From Pantoea coffeiphila (GTDB taxonomy: Bacteria; Pseudomonadota; Gammaproteobacteria; Enterobacterales; Enterobacteriaceae), in contig NZ_JAFBFW010000012.1 of NCBI RefSeq assembly GCF_016909495.1, forward strand, positions 23,458 to 87,457: a stretch of 64,000 nucleotides of DNA, in the 5' to 3' direction. Under the pieces are notes generated by a model, which was not told where the DNA came from, ran no database searches, and worked only from the letters and a program-made list of their open reading frames with translations. Made by a program: the position numbers and the translations under genes. Below, piece after piece: positions 28,443-38,872 of the stretch (position 1 is the first letter of the stretch; each line of letters opens with the position of its first letter).

Positions 28443-28519
28443 TGGTCGGCGAGAGAGGATTCGAACCTCCGACCCACTGGTCCCAAACCAGTTGCGCTAC
28501 CAAGCTGCGCTACTCGCCG
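28443..28519 (-). tRNA. proM: tRNA-Pro (UGG), proM copy 1
   Basis: A 77-nt gene identical to the one at 28290. It is separated from that copy by 76 bases and from leuT by 30 bases. E. coli has only one proM in this operon. Confidence 0.97.
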
Positions 28520-28549
28520 AACATAACTTCTTTTTACTTAAAGATTTTG

Positions 28550-28636
28550 TGGTGCGAAGAGAGGGACTTGAACCCTCACGTCCGTAAGAACACTAACACC
28601 TGAAGCTAGCGCGTCTACCAATTCCGCCACCTTCGC
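28550..28636 (-). tRNA. leuT: tRNA-Leu (CAG)
   Basis: An 87-nt class II tRNA with a long variable arm (TGTTCTTACGGACG), anticodon CAG in GCTTCAGGTG, and encoded CCA. It corresponds to leuT of the argX-hisR-leuT-proM operon. Confidence 0.96.
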
Positions 28637-28649
28637 ATTCAACAAAATC

Positions 28650-28725
28650 TGGGGTGGCTAATGGGACTCGAACCCACGACAACTGGAATCACAATCCAGG
28701 GCTCTACCAACTGAGCTATAGCCAC
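28650..28725 (-). tRNA. hisR: tRNA-His (GUG)
   Basis: A 76-nt gene with anticodon GTG in GGATTGTGATTCC and encoded CCA. It corresponds to hisR. Confidence 0.97.
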
Positions 28726-28798
28726 CACAACTACTTCCGACTTCTTACTTCTTATAACGCGGTAATGATACCACCGCAGCTCTTGCGCACAAACTTAA

Positions 28799-28875
<77 letters not shown>

Positions 28876-28896
28876 GTAGCGCCGTTGCGGATGTGC

Positions 28897-28925
28897 ATAC
28901 TACGGATAGGAGCCTTACCTGTCCA
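28897..28925 (-). promoter_or_regulatory. argX tRNA operon promoter
   Basis: TGGACA (28920-28925) and TAGTAT (28897-28902) on the minus strand are separated by 17 bases. A GC-rich stretch follows before the tRNA, as in stringently controlled stable-RNA promoters. Confidence 0.7.
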
Positions 28926-28988
28926 GTGCTTTTTTCACAAAAAAACGCGTTTGATTACGCTTTGTGCATTCCGTCTAAACTCGCAGCA

Positions 28989-29014
28989 TTTTTCCGCCTT
29001 TTCGGACGGAAAAA
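28989..29014 (-). repeat. Inverted repeat after wecG
   Basis: TTTTTCCG (28989-28996) and CGGAAAAA (29007-29014) form a stem with inner CC/GG pairing, 40 bases past the wecG stop. It lacks a U tract on the minus strand, so it may be a weak terminator of the ECA operon or a stabilising hairpin. Confidence 0.4.
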
Positions 29015-29053
29015 CCACGGCAGCAACGAATTACCGTCGCAATTTATCCAGAA

Positions 29054-29794
29054 TTAAAGATCGCCTTTCCAGTGATAGTTGAGATATTTCAGCAATCTGA
29101 GCTGGCGTTTAAGACGCGACGGTTGTGAAAGTAAGCGATAGAGCCACTCCAGACCCATTTTTTGCCAAATTCTGGGGGCGCGTTTAACGTGGCCGGTAAA
29201 CACATCGTAGGTGCCCCCCACGCCCATATACAACGCATCCGGATAAAAAGCCTTGCAGTCACGCATTAGCAGCTCCTGCCGAGGCGATCCCATGGCCACC
29301 GTGACCAGCTTTGCTCCGCTGGCAACGATACGCGCCAGCAGTGCATCACGCTGGTCAGGCGTGAAATAGCCATCCTGCGCCCCCACAATATTCACATTCC
29401 ACTGACGGCGCAGTTTATCCTGGGTTTGCTCAAGCACGTCAGGACGCCCGCCAATCAGAAATACCGGCGTACCCTCGCGCCCGGCCCTCTCCATGAGTGC
29501 CTCCCACAGGTCGGCCCCGGCAATCCGGGATACCTGAGCCTGCGGGTACTTCTTACGAATCGAACGCACAATGCTGATGCCGTCGGCATAGCGATATTCG
29601 GCAGCGTTAATGAGATTAAAGATTTCGGCATCATTTTCCGCCGTCAAAACCTTTTCCGCATTGATCGCTACCAGCGTTCCACTCTTCAGCTTTCCATCCT
29701 GATTGAGGTAATCAACAAACTCCGCCATATCGCGAAACCCGGCCAGCGACAGGCCACGAATTTGATACTGCGGCACGGTTACAGAGGCATGCAT
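29054..29794 (-). CDS. wecG: UDP-ManNAcA transferase WecG (lipid II of ECA)
   Basis: A 246-residue glycosyltransferase of the WecG/TagA/CpsF family, matching E. coli WecG. It transfers N-acetyl-D-mannosaminuronic acid to lipid I (GlcNAc-PP-undecaprenol). Family blocks visible are [41 protein letters not shown] and [18 protein letters not shown] chose ATG 29794, with AAGG about 8 bases upstream. It is the last gene of the operon. In E. coli yifK follows; here the next elements are the tRNA genes. Confidence 0.94.
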   Translation of the reverse strand: MHASVTVPQYQIRGLSLAGFRDMAEFVDYLNQDGKLKSGTLVAINAEKVLTAENDAEIFNLINAAEYRYADGISIVRSIRKKYPQAQVSRIAGADLWEALMERAGREGTPVFLIGGRPDVLEQTQDKLRRQWNVNIVGAQDGYFTPDQRDALLARIVASGAKLVTVAMGSPRQELLMRDCKAFYPDALYMGVGGTYDVFTGHVKRAPRIWQKMGLEWLYRLLSQPSRLKRQLRLLKYLNYHWKGDL

Positions 29795-29816
29795 GGTATT
29801 TACCTTAAGTCTGAAA

Positions 29817-31184
29817 TCAAAACGGCCCGCTTGCCGCATCCGGCTGTGCGGCAAGCGGGCGAATACCGGTACGGTCGCGGACTAAGCCCGCGCTATCCAG
29901 TAACCAGTACAGCAGCTTCGCCACCACCACGCAGACCGCAAAAATGACACAGAAGAACACCACTCTGGAAGCAAACGCATCCAGACCTTCTCGCGCCAGT
30001 ACAATCATGTTAAACACCGCACCAAAGCAGAAGCTTTGCAGGATCGCGGCCTTATAGCGGTTCTGTTCCTGCTGGCCTTTTTCATACAGCCAGTCAAACC
30101 ATTTAATAATCAGCCCGACCGCAACGGCACCGAGTGGAATAAACAGCGCGCCGCCCATGACCAGCAGTGAGCCAATAAGCGTCGGTGATATCGCCAGACC
30201 GGAGTGGTTATCCAGTACTTCCCAGGTAAAGTAGTTCGCACTGTTCAGCACCAGCGACGGGCGGCCGTGCCACAGCCAGCTGGGGATGAATACGTAGAAA
30301 TCCCGTACGATCGGTGCCAGCCCCTGGAAACTGATTTTGTCGTAGTTTTGCAGCAATAACCCCAGATTCTCCCACGGCGAGAACGTATCGCGGGTGAGGT
30401 AGAGGAAGGTGTAAAACGCCTCCGAGCCGCTCACATCCAGGTTGTAGCGTTTTAGCGCCAGCCAGAACATGCCGACAATGCCGCCGACGCCCGCCAGCAC
30501 CAGCATCCACAGGGTGATCCAGCCGCGGATAATGCCGATAAACAGGAACAGGGCGAAGGCGATAATAATGTTGGCGCGCGTACCGCCCACAATCACATAG
30601 GTCAGCAATCCGAAGGCAACGGTACTGACTAAAAACAGCAGCCAGCCGCGAAAATCCTGCTTCAGGAAGTAGACCACCAGCATCGCCGGGATAAAGAAGT
30701 AGAAGAAGCGCTTCAGAGCAACGCCCGAAACATCCGCCGAGAAAATCTGACTGTAGCTGTGCAGTTTGAACAGCAGGAAGCCGTTGTGCATGAAGAACAC
30801 GCTGACCGTGCCCAGCGCGACCAGCGCCAGCAATATCCAGCTCAGATTCGCCTCCACCCGGTTGATGGTGAACACCTGCCGCGGTGGCCTGGTGCTGCGT
30901 GCCCGCAGCCGGGTTTTATAGCTTACGTAGTAGATGGCATAGAAGCAGCTCGCCGCCAGCAACGCCTGTAGCAGGAATTCCGGCGGCACCACGGCGACGT
31001 TAAAGCCAAACACCAGCACGCTGGTAAACGGAAAGCCAAAGAAGAAGGTCAGCAAGAACAGCAGCGAGAAGAAAACATTAAAATTGAACCGCACCCGGCG
31101 GAACTCGCGCCAGGTCAGCGTCAGGATAAATCCAGCGCCCAGCAGCCAGACCACCAGCAGCCCGGAAAATTCTAATAAACTCAT
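29817..31184 (-). CDS. wzyE: ECA polymerase WzyE
   Basis: A 455-residue polytopic inner-membrane protein (E. coli 450) with about 11 predicted helices. It polymerises ECA trisaccharide repeats in the periplasm. Characteristic stretches are [15 protein letters not shown] and a large periplasmic loop with [17 protein letters not shown]. Its ATG overlaps the wecF stop in ATGA. Confidence 0.93.
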   Translation of the reverse strand: MSLLEFSGLLVVWLLGAGFILTLTWREFRRVRFNFNVFFSLLFLLTFFFGFPFTSVLVFGFNVAVVPPEFLLQALLAASCFYAIYYVSYKTRLRARSTRPPRQVFTINRVEANLSWILLALVALGTVSVFFMHNGFLLFKLHSYSQIFSADVSGVALKRFFYFFIPAMLVVYFLKQDFRGWLLFLVSTVAFGLLTYVIVGGTRANIIIAFALFLFIGIIRGWITLWMLVLAGVGGIVGMFWLALKRYNLDVSGSEAFYTFLYLTRDTFSPWENLGLLLQNYDKISFQGLAPIVRDFYVFIPSWLWHGRPSLVLNSANYFTWEVLDNHSGLAISPTLIGSLLVMGGALFIPLGAVAVGLIIKWFDWLYEKGQQEQNRYKAAILQSFCFGAVFNMIVLAREGLDAFASRVVFFCVIFAVCVVVAKLLYWLLDSAGLVRDRTGIRPLAAQPDAASGPF

Positions 31185-32257
31185 ACGCTTTCTCCCTCAA
31201 CCAGCCGCAGTGCCTGCTGCCAGCCCGCCAGATAGCCCGGTTCAAAAAAGGCAATCTGCTGCTTATCCATCAGGCTCAGCTGCCGCTGCGCCTCGCTGAC
31301 CGTCGCGGCATCCAGCGCGTCACCGGTAAACAGTACCGGCACCTGCTGCTCAACCAGATCCTGCCAGAACGGGTTTTTACGATTCAGGACAAACGGAATG
31401 TTGGCCTGAATCAGCAGGCACAGCGTGCCGATCCCCTGCTGGCGTTCAAAGATAAACCAGCCGAGATCGCAGCCGGAGATCAGCTGCAGATAGTCACTGA
31501 ATTCAATTTTCTCCGTCAGCAGCTTTACCTGACTGGAGGTAAACAGCGCATCGGCTGCGGCACGCACGCGGGAGATATAGACGTCATTATTCGCCGGATA
31601 GCCCAGCGGCACGACAACCTTCACTTCATCACCGAACTGCTGATGGATCTCCTGTAGCGCCTGGATATGGCGGTTGCTGGCATCACCCGAGTTGCCCAGC
31701 AGGATCGTCAGTGGGCCTTGATGAGGCTGAGCGACAGGGACATTCTGCGCCAGGCGCGTTGGGAAATAGAGCAGCGACGCGGGCACGCGCGGGTGGCGCT
31801 GATGGAAATGATTGATATCACCCCGTGTAGCAAACACCTGCGCCACGCGCTTCTGCGCCTGCCGACGCAGCAGATAGAACAGGCGGAATTTCAGGCTGGT
31901 CGCGTCCTCGTACAGATCCGCTCCCCAGATATGCCAGTAGAGCTGTGAACGCGAAATCTTCCCCGCCAGCAGCGCCAGCCAAAGCTTAGGATTAAACTGG
32001 CCGTGGCAGAAGAAGCGCGTCTCACGCTGGCGACGAGCCAAAGTGATAACCGCTTCGGCCAGCGCGTTTTTATCCGCGAAAACGCGTATCTGTAACTGGG
32101 GATACTGCTCCGCCACAGAGGGCTGGTTTGACACCAGCCAGAACTGACGCGGGGCCGCCGTGGGCACCACGTCATAAATTACCTGGTTAAAAAAGCCCAG
32201 AACCGTCTGATTATGATGCGGTATATCCGAGCCTAAAAGATGGATTACTGTGGTCAT
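31181..32257 (-). CDS. wecF: TDP-Fuc4NAc transferase WecF
   Basis: A 358-residue GT56-family glycosyltransferase (E. coli 359). It adds Fuc4NAc to lipid II, completing the ECA trisaccharide (lipid III). Visible blocks are [31 protein letters not shown] and [12 protein letters not shown]. It overlaps wzxE by 1 base and wzyE by 4, indicating translational coupling. Confidence 0.94.
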   Translation of the reverse strand: MTTVIHLLGSDIPHHNQTVLGFFNQVIYDVVPTAAPRQFWLVSNQPSVAEQYPQLQIRVFADKNALAEAVITLARRQRETRFFCHGQFNPKLWLALLAGKISRSQLYWHIWGADLYEDATSLKFRLFYLLRRQAQKRVAQVFATRGDINHFHQRHPRVPASLLYFPTRLAQNVPVAQPHQGPLTILLGNSGDASNRHIQALQEIHQQFGDEVKVVVPLGYPANNDVYISRVRAAADALFTSSQVKLLTEKIEFSDYLQLISGCDLGWFIFERQQGIGTLCLLIQANIPFVLNRKNPFWQDLVEQQVPVLFTGDALDAATVSEAQRQLSLMDKQQIAFFEPGYLAGWQQALRLVEGESV

Positions 32258-33504
32258 TATCGTCTACGGTAGAGAGTAAATACGCCTGCACAGAGCGCAA
32301 AGTAAGCGATATAGGTCGCCATATATGCCTGCGCCGCCCCTGCCGCACCGTGCAGCGGGATCAGCCAGCGGGAAAATCCAGTGAGCAGGATAAACTGGCT
32401 CACTTCGGTCAGAATGTAAAAACGCAGTGATGCCTTCGCTATCACCAGATAACCAAAGACATAGCAGCCAACCTTCAGCACATCGCCAATCAGCTGCCAG
32501 ACAAACAGATCGCGCATGCCGGTAAACTGGCTGGAGAACAGCAGCCAGATGGCAAAGTCGCGCAGCAGCCAGACGCAGAAACTGGCCACCATTACCGCCG
32601 GGAGAACAAAGCGCAGCGCGCGAATAATCTCCCGAGAAATATCCGCTTTATTCTCCAGTCTCGCCAGCGTTGGCAGCAGCCAGACGCTAAACGAGGCGGT
32701 AATAAACTGCAGATAGGCGTCGGAGATGCTGCTTACCCCCTGCCACAGCCCTACCTGCTCCCAGCCCGCGTGCTCCTGCAGCAAATTACGCATCATCACC
32801 CACGCCACCGGCAGCGTGACGGCAGTAATCAGCGCCATCACCGTAAACTTGCCGAGCTGACGGGCATACTGCGGCTGCAACACCGGCAGCAAATAGTGCA
32901 TCGGCAGATGGTCACGACGGGCCAGCACCGCCATCGCCGGGATCATCACCAACGCGGGCACCATCGCCAGCCCAACCAGCGCGCCGCCGTAGTCACCCAG
33001 CCAGTAGCAGACAAACCATGCCGCCACGCCGATGATGCTGCCCACAATCAGCGCCAGCGCATTCCCGGCCGCATCGCGGAAGCCTTTGACGATCGCCAGC
33101 GCCAGGTTAGCCCAGGCGATGCCCAGCTGTAAAAACGCCACGATGCGAATCACCTGCTGGTACTTCACATCATCAAACAGCGCCTGACTGATGGGGGCGG
33201 CAAACAGCAGGAAACCGACCGCCAGCAGCAGCGAAAACCCGAGAACCATCGCCGACGCCGTGCCGGTCACCGCACGCAGCTCCTTCGGCTGCTGCTGGTG
33301 CTGCGCCACCAGTTTGGTCACGCCGTTGAAGATCCCTGCCCCTGCCAGCACGCCCAGCACGGTAATCAGCTGGCGGAAGTTACCCGCCTGCCCCACGCCC
33401 GACGGGCCGTAGGACACCGCTAACATCTTCACCACCAGCAACCCGGCAGCAATCTTAATCAGCGTGGACGCGGCGGTCCACACGGAAGCTCTGGCCAACG
33501 ACAT
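32257..33504 (-). CDS. wzxE: Lipid III flippase WzxE
   Basis: A 415-residue MATE/MOP-type flippase (E. coli 416) with about 12 helices. It moves the ECA lipid III to the periplasmic leaflet. The start [18 protein letters not shown] matches E. coli and requires ATG 33504; the open frame extends 10 codons upstream into wec[23 protein letters not shown] and [25 protein letters not shown] are near-invariant. It starts 1 base after the wecE stop. Confidence 0.95.
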   Translation of the reverse strand: MSLARASVWTAASTLIKIAAGLLVVKMLAVSYGPSGVGQAGNFRQLITVLGVLAGAGIFNGVTKLVAQHQQQPKELRAVTGTASAMVLGFSLLLAVGFLLFAAPISQALFDDVKYQQVIRIVAFLQLGIAWANLALAIVKGFRDAAGNALALIVGSIIGVAAWFVCYWLGDYGGALVGLAMVPALVMIPAMAVLARRDHLPMHYLLPVLQPQYARQLGKFTVMALITAVTLPVAWVMMRNLLQEHAGWEQVGLWQGVSSISDAYLQFITASFSVWLLPTLARLENKADISREIIRALRFVLPAVMVASFCVWLLRDFAIWLLFSSQFTGMRDLFVWQLIGDVLKVGCYVFGYLVIAKASLRFYILTEVSQFILLTGFSRWLIPLHGAAGAAQAYMATYIAYFALCAGVFTLYRRR

Positions 33505-33505
33505 A

Positions 33506-34636
33506 TCAGGAAAGATAGCTGCGTAAGGAGCCAATTACCGTTTTCTGATTATTATCAGAAAGGTTATAGAACAACGGCAGCCTCAGCAGGCGGTCACTGT
33601 CCTGCTGGGTATAGCGATCGGTACCGTGGAAACGGCCAAAGCGCTGCCCGGCAGGCGAACTGTGCAGCGGGATGTAGTGGAACACCGCCATGATTTCGGC
33701 CTCTTTCAGCCAGGAAATCAACGCGGTGCGGTCGTCGTTATCACGCAGCTTCAGGTAGAACATATGTGCGTTGTGCTCGCAGTCTGCCGGGATGCCCGGC
33801 AGAGAGATCCGTCCACGCGCGGCAAACGGTTCCAGCGCGGTGTAGTAATTTTGCCAGAGGTGTAAACGCTGCTGGTTAATGCGCTCCGCCGCCTCCAGCT
33901 GCGCCCAGAGATAGGCGGCCTGCAAATCGGCCATCAGGTAGCTGGAGCCGATGTCGCGCCAGGTATATTTGTCCACCTGCCCACGGAAGAACTGGCTGCG
34001 GTTAGTGCCTTTTTCGCGGATGATTTCCGCACGCTCAACCAGCGCCGCATCATTAATCAGCGTCGCCCCGCCCTCGCCCCCGGCGGTGTAGTTCTTCGTT
34101 TCGTGGAAGCTGAAGCAGCCGATATGGCCAATGGTGCCCAGCGCGCGGCCTTTATACGTCGACATCACGCCCTGCGCGGCATCTTCGATCACCCAGAGTT
34201 TATGTTTCTTCGCCAGCGCCATAATGGTGTCCATCTCGCAGGCCACGCCCGCATAGTGGACCGGCACGATCGCCTTAGTGCGCTCGGTGATCGCCGCTTC
34301 AATCAGCGTCTCGTCAAGATTCATCGTATCCGGGCGCACGTCGATAAAGACAATGGTGGCACCGCGCAGAACGAAGGCATTGGCGGTAGAGACAAACGTG
34401 TAGCTCGGCATAATCACTTCATCGCCGGGCTGGATGTCGATCAGGATCGCGGCCATTTCCAGCGAGGCGGTACAGGACGGGGTCAGCAGCACCTTACGGC
34501 TGCCAAACCGCTGTTCCATCCACTGCTGGCAGCGGCGGGTAAAGCCGCCATCGCCGCACAGCTTACCGCTGCCCATGGCCGACTGCATATATTCAAGTTC
34601 AGTTCCCACCACCGGTGGTGCGTTAAACGGGATCAT
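33506..34636 (-). CDS. wecE: dTDP-4-amino-4,6-dideoxygalactose transaminase WecE
   Basis: A 376-residue PLP-dependent DegT/DnrJ/EryC1 aminotransferase, the same length as E. coli WecE (RffA). It converts dTDP-4-keto-6-deoxyglucose to dTDP-Fuc4N. The PLP-binding lysine is in CFSFHETKNYTAGGEGG and the cofactor Asp in VIEDAAQGV. Its ATG overlaps the wecD stop. Its substrate needs dTDP-glucose synthesis, yet rffG and rffH are missing from this cluster. Confidence 0.95.
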   Translation of the reverse strand: MIPFNAPPVVGTELEYMQSAMGSGKLCGDGGFTRRCQQWMEQRFGSRKVLLTPSCTASLEMAAILIDIQPGDEVIMPSYTFVSTANAFVLRGATIVFIDVRPDTMNLDETLIEAAITERTKAIVPVHYAGVACEMDTIMALAKKHKLWVIEDAAQGVMSTYKGRALGTIGHIGCFSFHETKNYTAGGEGGATLINDAALVERAEIIREKGTNRSQFFRGQVDKYTWRDIGSSYLMADLQAAYLWAQLEAAERINQQRLHLWQNYYTALEPFAARGRISLPGIPADCEHNAHMFYLKLRDNDDRTALISWLKEAEIMAVFHYIPLHSSPAGQRFGRFHGTDRYTQQDSDRLLRLPLFYNLSDNNQKTVIGSLRSYLS

Positions 34637-35328
34637 GGCGTTTTCCTGTATAACCAGTAGGCGGTACGTTCAATCACGCCACCGCAGCGAAGATAGAGGC
34701 GCAGCGCAGCAAGGTTACCCAGCTGCGTTGCAACGTGAAGTCGGGTCAGACGCCGGGCACGGCACCAGTCATTTGCCGCATCCATCAGCCGCTGGCCAAT
34801 CCCTAATCCCTGATAAGCGGGCAGCACGGCCAGTAGCCCAATGCGCGCCGTCCGGTCCTCCAGCTCGCGCAGAGAGACAAAGCCCTGCATAACACCCTGC
34901 TCATCCACCGCCAGCAGGCACTGATGGTCGAAAGTGCCGCGAACGGCGTTCTCAATCCACTGCGCGTAGAAGCGTCCGCTGTCACCCGCAGCAAACCAGG
35001 GCGCGCGAAAGCGGCTCCAGATAAAGGCTTCACTCGCCGCCTGCCGCAGGGCCGGAATATGTTCGCCGCGGGCGATGCGAATACCGGTCGGGCGCTCAGC
35101 GGGGGTGATGCCCAGCACGCAATCCGCCTCGCCCTCCACCATGCTGAAGCCCAGAGCGCTGAGCGCATCCAGCTCGGCACTTTGCTGTGCCAGCACTTTC
35201 ACCTGTACCAGCGGCCAGTCATCCAGTACGGCAATATCCAGCGGCGTTTCGCCCTGCAATTCCAGCAGGGCACTTCGCTGACCGAAAAATGCATTTTCCC
35301 AGACGAGAGGTTTAAGCGTGGCAAACAT
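34633..35328 (-). CDS. wecD: dTDP-fucosamine acetyltransferase WecD
   Basis: A 231-residue GNAT-fold enzyme (E. coli WecD/RffC 224) that acetylates dTDP-Fuc4N to dTDP-Fuc4NAc. WENAFFGQRSA near the N-terminus, SRFRAPWFAAGDSGRFYAQW in the centre and the acetyl-CoA loop PAYQGLGIGQRLM are characteristic. ATG 35328 is preceded by a perfect GGAGGT 5 bases upstream; the GTG at 35340 lies within that site's flank and is rejected. Here wecC precedes it directly, 36 bases away. Confidence 0.93.
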   Translation of the reverse strand: MFATLKPLVWENAFFGQRSALLELQGETPLDIAVLDDWPLVQVKVLAQQSAELDALSALGFSMVEGEADCVLGITPAERPTGIRIARGEHIPALRQAASEAFIWSRFRAPWFAAGDSGRFYAQWIENAVRGTFDHQCLLAVDEQGVMQGFVSLRELEDRTARIGLLAVLPAYQGLGIGQRLMDAANDWCRARRLTRLHVATQLGNLAALRLYLRCGGVIERTAYWLYRKTP

Positions 35329-35364
35329 ACGCACCTCCACGGGCAGGAAAAGCGAGCCGGTTAA

Positions 35365-36627
35365 TCATCGCCACACGCCTTTGGTATCGACGATATAGCT
35401 CTGCTGCACGGCTTCCGGCCTGATGGCTTTAAACTGGCGGTGATCGACCAGCATCACCAGCACATCTGCCTGCTGAAGCGCATCGTCCAGCGCCAGCAGC
35501 GTGACTTTATCGCGCAGTTTTTCCGGTAGCTGGTGTACGTGCGGCTCCACCACCAGCGTACTGCCCTGATGCCAGTCGGCAATCAGTCGGGTGACCTGCA
35601 TCGCAGGGCTTTCCCGCAGATCGTCGATGTCCGGTTTAAACGCCAGACCAAAGCAGGCAATTTTCAGGTCGCTGGCGCGCTTATCGCTGGCCATCAGGCA
35701 CTCTGCTACCCGCTGCTTCACCTGTTCCAATACCCAGTGGGGTTTAGCATCGTTGACTTCACGCGCGGTGCGGATCAAACGCGACTGCTGCGGGTTTTGC
35801 GCGACGATAAACCAGGGATCGACGGCAATACAGTGGCCGCCGACGCCCGGTCCCGGCTGCAGGATATTCACCCGCGGATGGCGGTTAGCCAGGCGGATCA
35901 GCTCCCAGACATTAATTTTCTGCTCGGCGCAGATCAGCGAGAGTTCGTTGGCGAAGGCAATGTTGACGTCGCGGAAACTGTTCTCGGTGAGTTTGCACAT
36001 TTCCGCGGTGCGGGCGTTGGTCACCACGCACTCACCTTCAAGGAACAGGTTGTACAGGTCACAGGCACGCTGCGAGCTGGTGGCGGTCATGCCGCCGATG
36101 ACCCGATCGTTTTTAAACAGCTCAATCATGACCTGCCCCGGCAGCACGCGCTCCGGGCAATAGGCAATGTGGATATCCGACGCGTCGCCCGCCTGCTGCG
36201 GGAAGGTCAAATCGGGACGTTCACCGGCCAGCCATTCGGCCATCTGCTCGGTGGCACCGACCGGCGACGTGGACTCCAGGATCACCAGATCGCCTTTCTT
36301 CAGCACCGGCGCAACCGAGGCCGCAGCGGCACGGACATAGGACATATCGGGCTGATGGTCGCCCTCAAACGGCGTAGGAACGGCGATCAGAAAAGCGTCA
36401 GCGGGTTCCGGCCGGGTGGCGGCACGTAAGAATCCCCCCTCAACGGCGGTTTTCACCACCCGATCGAGGTCAGGTTCAACAATATGGATTTCACCACGGT
36501 TGATGGTATCCACTGCGTGGGCATTAACGTCAATGCCGATAACCTGCTTCTGGCGTGAGGCAAAAGCCGCAGCGGTTGGCAGGCCGATATACCCCAGGCC
36601 GATAACTGAAATGGTGTTAAAATTCAT
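35365..36627 (-). CDS. wecC: UDP-N-acetyl-D-mannosamine dehydrogenase WecC
   Basis: A 420-residue enzyme, the same length as E. coli WecC. It oxidises UDP-ManNAc to UDP-ManNAcA with two NAD. The N-terminal Rossmann motif is [14 protein letters not shown], the catalytic Cys lies in [15 protein letters not shown] and the C-terminal UDP-binding domain has [16 protein letters not shown]. It overlaps wecB by 4 bases. Confidence 0.95.
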   Translation of the reverse strand: MNFNTISVIGLGYIGLPTAAAFASRQKQVIGIDVNAHAVDTINRGEIHIVEPDLDRVVKTAVEGGFLRAATRPEPADAFLIAVPTPFEGDHQPDMSYVRAAAASVAPVLKKGDLVILESTSPVGATEQMAEWLAGERPDLTFPQQAGDASDIHIAYCPERVLPGQVMIELFKNDRVIGGMTATSSQRACDLYNLFLEGECVVTNARTAEMCKLTENSFRDVNIAFANELSLICAEQKINVWELIRLANRHPRVNILQPGPGVGGHCIAVDPWFIVAQNPQQSRLIRTAREVNDAKPHWVLEQVKQRVAECLMASDKRASDLKIACFGLAFKPDIDDLRESPAMQVTRLIADWHQGSTLVVEPHVHQLPEKLRDKVTLLALDDALQQADVLVMLVDHRQFKAIRPEAVQQSYIVDTKGVWR

Positions 36628-37754
36628 AATGTAATCCGATTATTTTTTAATGCCTGCACGATGCGCTGGCAGGCGAGCCCGTCGCCGTAGGGATTATGTG
36701 CGTGACTCATTGTTTGCCAGGCTGCTTCATCGGTCAGCAGGCGGGTCACTTCACTGACTATTTTAGCGCCATCGGTCCCCACCAGCCTGACCGTACCGGC
36801 CTCAATCGCTTCGGGACGTTCAGTGGCATCGCGCATCACCAGCACCGGTTTACCCAGCGACGGCGCTTCTTCCTGGATACCTCCGGAATCGGTGAGGATC
36901 AGCCAGGCCCTGTCCATCAGCCAGACAAACGGCAGGTACTCCTGCGGCTCTATCAGAATGATGTTGTCGATGCCTTTAAGGATACGATTCACCGGCTCGC
37001 TGACGTTCGGATTGAGGTGGACCGGATAAACAATTTGCAACTGCGGATGCAGACGGGCGATTTCAGCCAGTGCGTTACAGATACGCTCAAAACCACCGCC
37101 AAAGCTTTCCCGGCGGTGTCCGGTGACCAGCAACAGCTTTTTATCGGCATCGAGAAAAGGGTATCTGGCCGCCAGACCGTTTCGCAGCTTTTCATCGCTT
37201 AGCACACGATCCCGCACCCAGAACAGCGCATCAATGACCGTATTGCCCGTAACAAAAATACGCGAGTCAGGCAGATTTTCACGTACCAGGTTCTGCCTGG
37301 AACGTTCGGTCGGTGCAAAATGGTAGCTGGCAAGGTGCCCGGTCAGCGTGCGGTTAGCCTCTTCAGGCCAGGGAGAGTAGAGATCTCCGGTGCGTAAACC
37401 CGCTTCGATATGCCCGACGGGGATACGGTGATAAAACGCCGCCAGGCTGGCAGCCAGCGTGGTCGTAGTATCACCATGAACCAGCACTACGTCCGGGGTA
37501 AAATCGGCAAATACCGTTTTCAGCCCCTCCAGGATACGGCTGGTGATTTCGGTCAGCCCCTGTCCCGGGCGCATGATATTCAGATCGTAATCCGGCACCA
37601 GTGAGAACAGATGCAACACCTGATCCAGCATTTCGCGATGCTGGGCAGTAACGCACAGGCGGGACTCTATTTCATGATCCTGCGCCAGCGCATGGACCAG
37701 CGGGGCCATTTTAATTGCCTCGGGGCGCGTGCCAAAAACCGTTAATACTTTCAC
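36624..37754 (-). CDS. wecB: UDP-GlcNAc 2-epimerase (non-hydrolysing) WecB
   Basis: A 376-residue enzyme, the same length as E. coli WecB. It converts UDP-GlcNAc to UDP-ManNAc. The start is GTG 37754 ([19 protein letters not shown] in the family). [21 protein letters not shown] and [17 protein letters not shown] carry the substrate-binding and catalytic residues. wzzE lies 10 bases upstream. Confidence 0.95.
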   Translation of the reverse strand: MKVLTVFGTRPEAIKMAPLVHALAQDHEIESRLCVTAQHREMLDQVLHLFSLVPDYDLNIMRPGQGLTEITSRILEGLKTVFADFTPDVVLVHGDTTTTLAASLAAFYHRIPVGHIEAGLRTGDLYSPWPEEANRTLTGHLASYHFAPTERSRQNLVRENLPDSRIFVTGNTVIDALFWVRDRVLSDEKLRNGLAARYPFLDADKKLLLVTGHRRESFGGGFERICNALAEIARLHPQLQIVYPVHLNPNVSEPVNRILKGIDNIILIEPQEYLPFVWLMDRAWLILTDSGGIQEEAPSLGKPVLVMRDATERPEAIEAGTVRLVGTDGAKIVSEVTRLLTDEAAWQTMSHAHNPYGDGLACQRIVQALKNNRITL

Positions 37755-37764
37755 CGTCGCTCTC

Positions 37765-38826
37765 TCAATTGGTCCGTTGATTAACAACATGACCTTTGCG
37801 AGGTCGGCGTATCAGCGCGGTCCCGGCGCCAGTCAGGGCACCTACTGCCCCCCACATGATCATCAATAACAGACGACGCGGGCTGTCGCGGGTTACCGGC
37901 TCTTCCGGCGTACGCAAATAGCGCCAGGTCTGGAATGCTTTAACCAGGGTTGGGCCAACATTGAGCGTAGCCAGCATGGCACGGTTCTGGTCGTACTCAA
38001 CATCGTAAGAAGGGCCGCTGGCACGCAGGTTTTCCAGCCGCGCCTGCAGCATGGGCCGCCCCAGCAGGAACAGCTCAGAATCCGGTAGCTGCTCGGAAGG
38101 CGTATCGGTTTTCGTCTGCTCGAAACCCTGCTGCTGAGCAATCTTCAGCGCCTGCTCAACGCTGTGGATCTCACGATCGTAAATCGCGGTAGCGACCGCT
38201 TCCTGCCGTTTGATCTGCGCTTTTAGCTGGATGCTGCGCGCCGCCCATGCGCCGGCCAGCTCTTCATTCAGATGCGTCGTTGCGCGTCCATTGGCGAAAG
38301 CCACGTACTGGCGCAGCAGCGTATTAGCATCCCCTGAGGTTTCAGCCACCAGCTTAACGGTGTCATTGATGTTTTTCGCCGCATCTGCCGGTTGGAACTG
38401 GATATTGGCAATCAACTCATCCAATAACGCGGCATTTTCACGCGCGCTGCCGGTTTGACGCTGCTTGTAGTAATCGGACTGCAACCAGAAATCACGCCGG
38501 GTATCCCAGGCAGAAAGCTGCATGATAAATTCCTGGTACGCTTCATCCATAACGGTTGGCTGCGGTGCGTTCAGGTTAATATTTCCGGCGCGCTGATCCA
38601 GGTTATTGAGGAACTGCTGCTGGGAGTAAAAGCCGGACAGCATGTTAACCGTCGGCCGATCGGTAATCGCCGTGGTACTCCATTTCGGCGTGACCACCAG
38701 CGTGTAGAGCCAGGCCAGCAGAGCAAACAGCACGCCTCCACCAATAATCCAGAATTTACCGCGCCATAGCGCACAGCAAAGACCGCGAATATCCAGCTCG
38801 TTATCGGCAGCAACAGGATGGGTCAT
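37765..38826 (-). CDS. wzzE: ECA chain-length regulator WzzE
   Basis: A 353-residue polysaccharide co-polymerase (E. coli 348). It has two membrane helices, one near residues 30-50 ([20 protein letters not shown]) and one near 323-340, flanking a periplasmic domain with coiled-coil segments. It sets the number of ECA repeats with WzyE. A Pro-rich P-E-E-P motif precedes the second helix. It lies between wecA and wecB as in E. coli. Confidence 0.93.
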   Translation of the reverse strand: MTHPVAADNELDIRGLCCALWRGKFWIIGGGVLFALLAWLYTLVVTPKWSTTAITDRPTVNMLSGFYSQQQFLNNLDQRAGNINLNAPQPTVMDEAYQEFIMQLSAWDTRRDFWLQSDYYKQRQTGSARENAALLDELIANIQFQPADAAKNINDTVKLVAETSGDANTLLRQYVAFANGRATTHLNEELAGAWAARSIQLKAQIKRQEAVATAIYDREIHSVEQALKIAQQQGFEQTKTDTPSEQLPDSELFLLGRPMLQARLENLRASGPSYDVEYDQNRAMLATLNVGPTLVKAFQTWRYLRTPEEPVTRDSPRRLLLMIMWGAVGALTGAGTALIRRPRKGHVVNQRTN

Positions 38827-38872
38827 ACATCATTTCCTTATCGTCAGGGCATCTATCAATCAGTTAAAAAGC

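Noticed and set aside
28989..29014. Intrinsic terminator of the ECA operon
   Set aside because: The stem is good but the U-rich stretch is within the stem rather than after it on the minus strand, so I list it only as an inverted repeat.
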